Part shown: positions 59,801 to 64,000 of the stretch, one piece after another
Position numbering within the stretch: position 1 is the first letter of the stretch
Layout of the letters: the number at the start of each line of letters is the position of its first letter
Assembly (NCBI GenBank): GCA_016648135.1
Contig: JADDOH010023662.1
Location: forward strand, 62,001-126,000
DNA from: Agrypnia vestita
Taxonomy: Eukaryota; Arthropoda; Insecta; Trichoptera; Phryganeidae
Length of the DNA stretch: 64,000 nt
Direction: 5' to 3'
Made by a program: the position numbers and the translations under genes
Notes under the pieces: model-generated
What the model was told of the DNA's origin: nothing
Seen by the model: the letters and a program-made list of their open reading frames with translations, nothing else
Databases searched by the model: none

Positions 59801-60518
59801 AAAAACAGTGATATAAGAAAAATTGTCGTTTACTATTTTTTTACAACACAAAAATTATTGAAGAAATATAAATACGCTTTTGTAAATTCTAAACTTAAAA
59901 CATTTAAAATTCTAATAATAGTACGCGAACATGACTTGCGTTCCCACATATTTTATACGTCGGTACTCCGTATGGTTGTCTCGTTTCCTCGCAACCTTTC
60001 TGTCTTTCAATGACATGTAAATATACGCTCGTGCAAAGTTTATTTGATATGACGTTTGTTCATGTCTCGATCTCGTATTGAAGTAGCATGATCTATCGAT
60101 GCATATCGCCTCTTTTGACAGCTTGAAATTTGTATGAACCGCCTTAAGGAAAATACGACTAACTTGCTGGTTTATAGGAAGTGAATTAGCAATATAGATC
60201 CTTGGGGATTTATTACCTCCCAAAGTATTCATTTAAAAAAAATGATTTCAGACGTTCGTAATATAAAACTATGTCCTTCATGATGTGACAATTTTATATA
60301 CCGTGATCTTCATGAAACGATATTCTGAATTATTGTTGAACTATACTTTCTAGGACGTTAGCGGTAAAGACAAAGAAGAATTACGCACAGAATCATTTGG
60401 AGAGCCGTGGGAGTACAAAGAAATCTTAAAAGATATAATTACCAGGCAAGAATATGGAACCGAATTAAAGGAGTTGTATACGCAAATCTCAAAAACAATA
60501 GATTTACTCAACTCATAA
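50849..60518 (+). CDS. Heat-shock-factor-like transcription factor, six exons
   Basis: Exons 50849-51226, 53557-53704, 55192-55269, 55394-55475, 56492-56804 and 60354-60518 join in frame (phases 0, 1, 1, 2, 0) to 387 aa ending LLNS and stop. All junctions have GT and AG. Exon 1 holds the HSF-type winged-helix DNA-binding domain (about 14-80): FPQKLWYLLN, IIWGSLGQTILLNYSVL and the recognition helix FKTTHISSFIRQLNLYGFRK, then YMHDFFQHGKSELLNNIKRK. Exon 2 is basic (SLRLRKARKALQEALYRATL). Exon 5 is acidic (IEEIFGVTTHDIPLENDDCL) and could activate transcription. No clear HSF1-type leucine-zipper trimerisation region is seen, so it is closer to divergent HSF5/HSFY-like members than to canonical Hsf; the exact orthologue is unknown. 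It likely acts in the nucleus. Introns carry a mariner, LINE, SINE and MITE pieces. The start is the first ATG, context ACAATGT. Confidence 0.87.
51528..51677. mobile_element. PIF/Harbinger-like MITE, TTA target duplication (HSF-like intron 1)
   Basis: Left end ...CGGTTGCATCAGTTTGGTTT, right end the inverse of GGGCCGTTTGTATCAACTTG, TTA on both flanks. Same family as 16259-16403. Confidence 0.8.
52290..52950 (-). mobile_element. LINE C-terminal relic in HSF-like intron 1
   Basis: On the minus strand: KCKIETARASFNKTKSLLCN (LINE pattern (S)RI..ARA.F...K..L), then broken frames, then GKIEGRRGVGRKRRHSWLRN and IREWTEIRSVEELFRTALDG, the well-known C-terminal block of insect LINEs. Related sequence may continue to about 53450. 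Opposite strand to the host gene. Confidence 0.75.
53817..53855 (-). ncRNA. Hammerhead-ribozyme-like core motif (candidate), HSF-like intron 2
   Basis: The minus strand reads CTGATGATGGACC, then CTCAGTAAGATCC, then GAAACGTCAGCC: an exact CTGATGA box, a GGA/TCC stem II and GAAAC. This is the best match of the three in the window. Stem III and the cleavage base are not resolved, so activity is unproven. Confidence 0.35.
54733..54920. mobile_element. Foldback/MITE-like element in HSF-like intron 2
   Basis: AGAGACAGCGAAGAGG at 54733-54748 faces its inverse CCTCTTCGCTGTATCT at 54905-54920. The interior is GC-richer than its surroundings and non-coding. Target duplication not resolved. Confidence 0.55.
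55512..55600. mobile_element. Decayed relative of the CGGTCCC palindromic MITE (HSF-like intron 4)
   Basis: Starts TTGACGGTATACTCTTGAAT and continues CTGTAAAAATTATTTTTTTG, then CCATCCAATTTG, matching the left half of 48998-49241 with many changes; no right end seen. Confidence 0.4.
55620..55980 (+). mobile_element. RTE-type LINE C-terminal relic (HSF-like intron 4)
   Basis: Reads NMSTETRLAVHNGILVPTLM followed by YGSETW, the hallmark RT block of insect RTE-like LINEs, with stops and frame breaks after it. Same strand as the host gene. Confidence 0.7.
56305..56400 (-). mobile_element. Decayed tRNA-like SINE head
   Basis: GTGACCTCACTGGGAAACAA followed by CCTGGAACCC resembles the reverse B box seen at 40780 (GCGACCTCACCGGGAATCGA). 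Confidence 0.35.
57011..57120 (+). other. Possible cryptic first exon inside HSF-like intron 5
   Basis: ATG at 57011 opens MAPKSNEESVRISLPEETES and VPDSTKPEQLRIERKA, directly followed by a perfect donor (GCT|GTAAGT). It lies in a GC-rich island (about 56840-57290) with loosely inverted ends (GACCGCCACGCGCGGGCC and GACCCGCGTGCGATGGTGGC). It could be the 5' exon of an unrecognised transposon or an alternative exon. It has no place in the main HSF-like frame. Confidence 0.25.
58484..59763 (+). mobile_element. mariner element M3 (HSF-like intron 5)
   Basis: TIRs TTAGGTCCTTACATATGAAA and inverse, TA flanks (58482-58483, 59764-59765), 1,280 bp. Same strand as the host gene. Confidence 0.95.
58672..59684 (+). 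pseudogene. mariner transposase relic (M3): nonsense, frameshift and 6-bp deletion
   Basis: Opens MKNLKYRVIYEYEFHRG; the DNA-binding region and first catalytic block are intact. Defects: a 6-bp in-frame deletion (GVVHYSFLKS became GVVRFLKS, about 59265), a TAG after HTAQ at 59419-59421 (CAG in the other copies), and a 1-base deletion at about 59578 (TTCAAAG to TTCAAG). The native end and stop (59682-59684) remain. None of these lesions is shared with M1 or M2. Confidence 0.93.
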
Positions 60519-62062
60519 TAATCTGATTTCCTCTATTACGGAAGACATTAATTTTGAATTAAAAAATATAATACATATCAACACATTAGCAAGAATATAA
60601 TGACATTTATTTTTAATTAAGGTTTTCGGTAAAAAACTGAAATACCTACTATTATATTTAATGAACTATGTTCTAAAAAAGTTATATTAATACATGCAAT
60701 ATTTTTTTATCAAAAGACTAAGTAAAAATGGCATTTAAATCTTTCTACACTAGATATAAGTATTTATATGGGAGTGCAATTAGCTGTCATCAATTGTATG
60801 GGTACACTATGATAGTCTATCTACATAATGCATGCGCTATAAGAAAAAAATCAACAATGTGTTTTTTTTTTAATAAACATTATTGGTCGTATTAACTTAA
60901 TGTCCTCTTGATGATCGTAAATACAGGCTAATTCCAAAGACATAAAATATTGTTTTATCGAATGTACAAAGGAAATCAGTTAGCCAGAATACGATTTTAT
61001 GTGAAAAAAATGACTGTAGGAAATTCAAGGGACTCAAAAAAAACATTTCAAATTATGCGGAACCCCGTTTATTTGGAATTCAAGGTACAGAAAAAAATTG
61101 TGATCAGGTTACAAATTCGCCAATAATCATAAAACTCATGAAAAAGTAATTCATTTTGTGAAAAACATCTGTATTTTCACATATTTCAAGGAATCATTTC
61201 GAAAATATGATATTTATTATGCTAATACAAAGATCGCAACATTTCTATTAAAGTACCTGATGACAAATTAGCTGTTCGCACTGGTGAAAAATTCAAAACA
61301 TTTTTATAATTTTGTCGAATTTCAAAAAATTTCAAAATTCTTATTATTTGACCTGAATTTTGAAAAAAATTTCAAAATTCTTATTATTTGACCTGAAATG
61401 TATTGATTTATGATGCAAAGGGCTAAAAATGATTCAAATTACGAATTACCGGAGTTTTCGAATCTACTTTGGCTAATCTACTTTGAAATTAACATTTTGG
61501 GACTTGTGGGTTTTAAAAATTTCGGATTGCAAATTTTGAATTATCAGGGTTTTACTGTATTTGACTATAAAAATGACATATCTTGGTTTTAAAATTAATT
61601 ATATTTCCTAAAATTATTTTTATTTATTGCACTTATTAATATTTTTTATTTGAAATAGTTATTGTATGAATTAATGTTAAATGATGGCATGGACTGATGC
61701 AAATTTGAAGCACTAGTGAATAATTAAAACTGCAATATTATAAGTAACAATATGTTTGTCATAATTTACATAGAATAAATATATATATATATGTTTTGTT
61801 TGAGATTTCCGCGAGCACGATTATATGGAACAACAGTAGTTTTTGGAATCTCTCGCGTTAACTGTGATTGGTCTCCCTTAGAAGACCTAGGCCGACGTTT
61901 CGGCACGGTGCCACATGCCATTGTCAAGGCAATGACATGAATGAGTCTGAAATAAGTGTTGTTAAAAAAAAGAGCATGATTTTTGTTTTTCAATATTTAT
62001 TTAAATTTAAAAAATGTGAGTTCACCAAATAGACATTATTAATTTATTAAAAAAAATTATGA
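60519..62062. other. Intergenic, between convergent genes
   Basis: 3' flanks of the HSF-like gene (left) and proteasome gene (right; reverse AATAAA at 62043-62048, 15 bp past its stop). Contains a near-tandem ATTTCAAAATTCTTATTATT repeat at 61328-61395, an (AT)n tract near 61780 and the hammerhead-like motif at 61891. Confidence 0.6.
61891..61929 (-). ncRNA. Hammerhead-like / retroelement-end motif (weak)
   Basis: The minus strand reads CCTTGACAATGGCATGTGGC, then ACCGTGCCGAAACGTCGGC. GGCAC/GTGCC would form stem II before GAAAC, but the CTGATGA box is degenerate. Like 6905, it lies about 100 bp from an (AT)n tract. Confidence 0.2.

Positions 62063-64000
<1,938 letters not shown>

Noticed and set aside
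59912..60232. 106-codon minus-strand ORF with an ATG inside HSF-like intron 5
   Set aside because: No recognised motif, low-complexity composition, opposite strand to the gene, and no second copy; treated as chance.

Overview
The window is AT-rich, intron-bearing, transposon-dense eukaryotic nuclear DNA. The protein families (a mucolipin channel, a Tret1-type sugar transporter, a proteasome alpha subunit) and the mobile elements (mariner, piggyBac, Harbinger-like, jockey/CR1- and RTE-like LINEs, tRNA-derived SINEs) point to an arthropod, most likely an insect. I cannot name the species.

Four host genes can be assembled. (1) A single-exon mucolipin/TRPML lysosomal cation channel lies at 17376-19208 (+). 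(2) A three-exon Tret1-like sugar transporter lies at 32666-37343 (-), 504 aa, with matching intron phases. (3) A six-exon heat-shock-factor-like gene lies at 50849-60518 (+), 387 aa; every junction keeps frame and its introns are full of transposons. (4) The three-exon proteasome alpha-7/alpha4 gene lies at 62063-63828 (-), 249 aa, convergent with the HSF-like gene. They do not form a pathway cluster. A further orphan exon candidate lies at 1807-1963 (-).

Layout: 0-2.5 kb holds a LINE fragment and the orphan exon. 2.5-13.6 kb holds two long repeats (A, then B). 13.6-17 kb is a nested DNA-transposon block just upstream of mucolipin. 19-28 kb is gene-poor, with a mariner and a piggyBac relic. 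28-30 kb is a LINE. 32.7-37.3 kb is the sugar transporter. 37.5-50.6 kb carries second copies of repeats A and B in the same order and orientation. 50.8-60.5 kb is the HSF-like gene and 62-63.8 kb the proteasome gene.

The most informative structure is the pair of duplicated blocks (2503-5676 with 37511-39416, and 7134-13565 with 43315-50628). Because each has a partner, the partner serves as an empty site: it fixes the ends and target duplications of a mariner (TA), a 143-bp MITE (TA) and an 826-bp piggyBac-like element (TTAA). Repeat B also carries exon-like islands that have decayed differently in the two copies. All identity statements are by eye; no alignment or database search was run.
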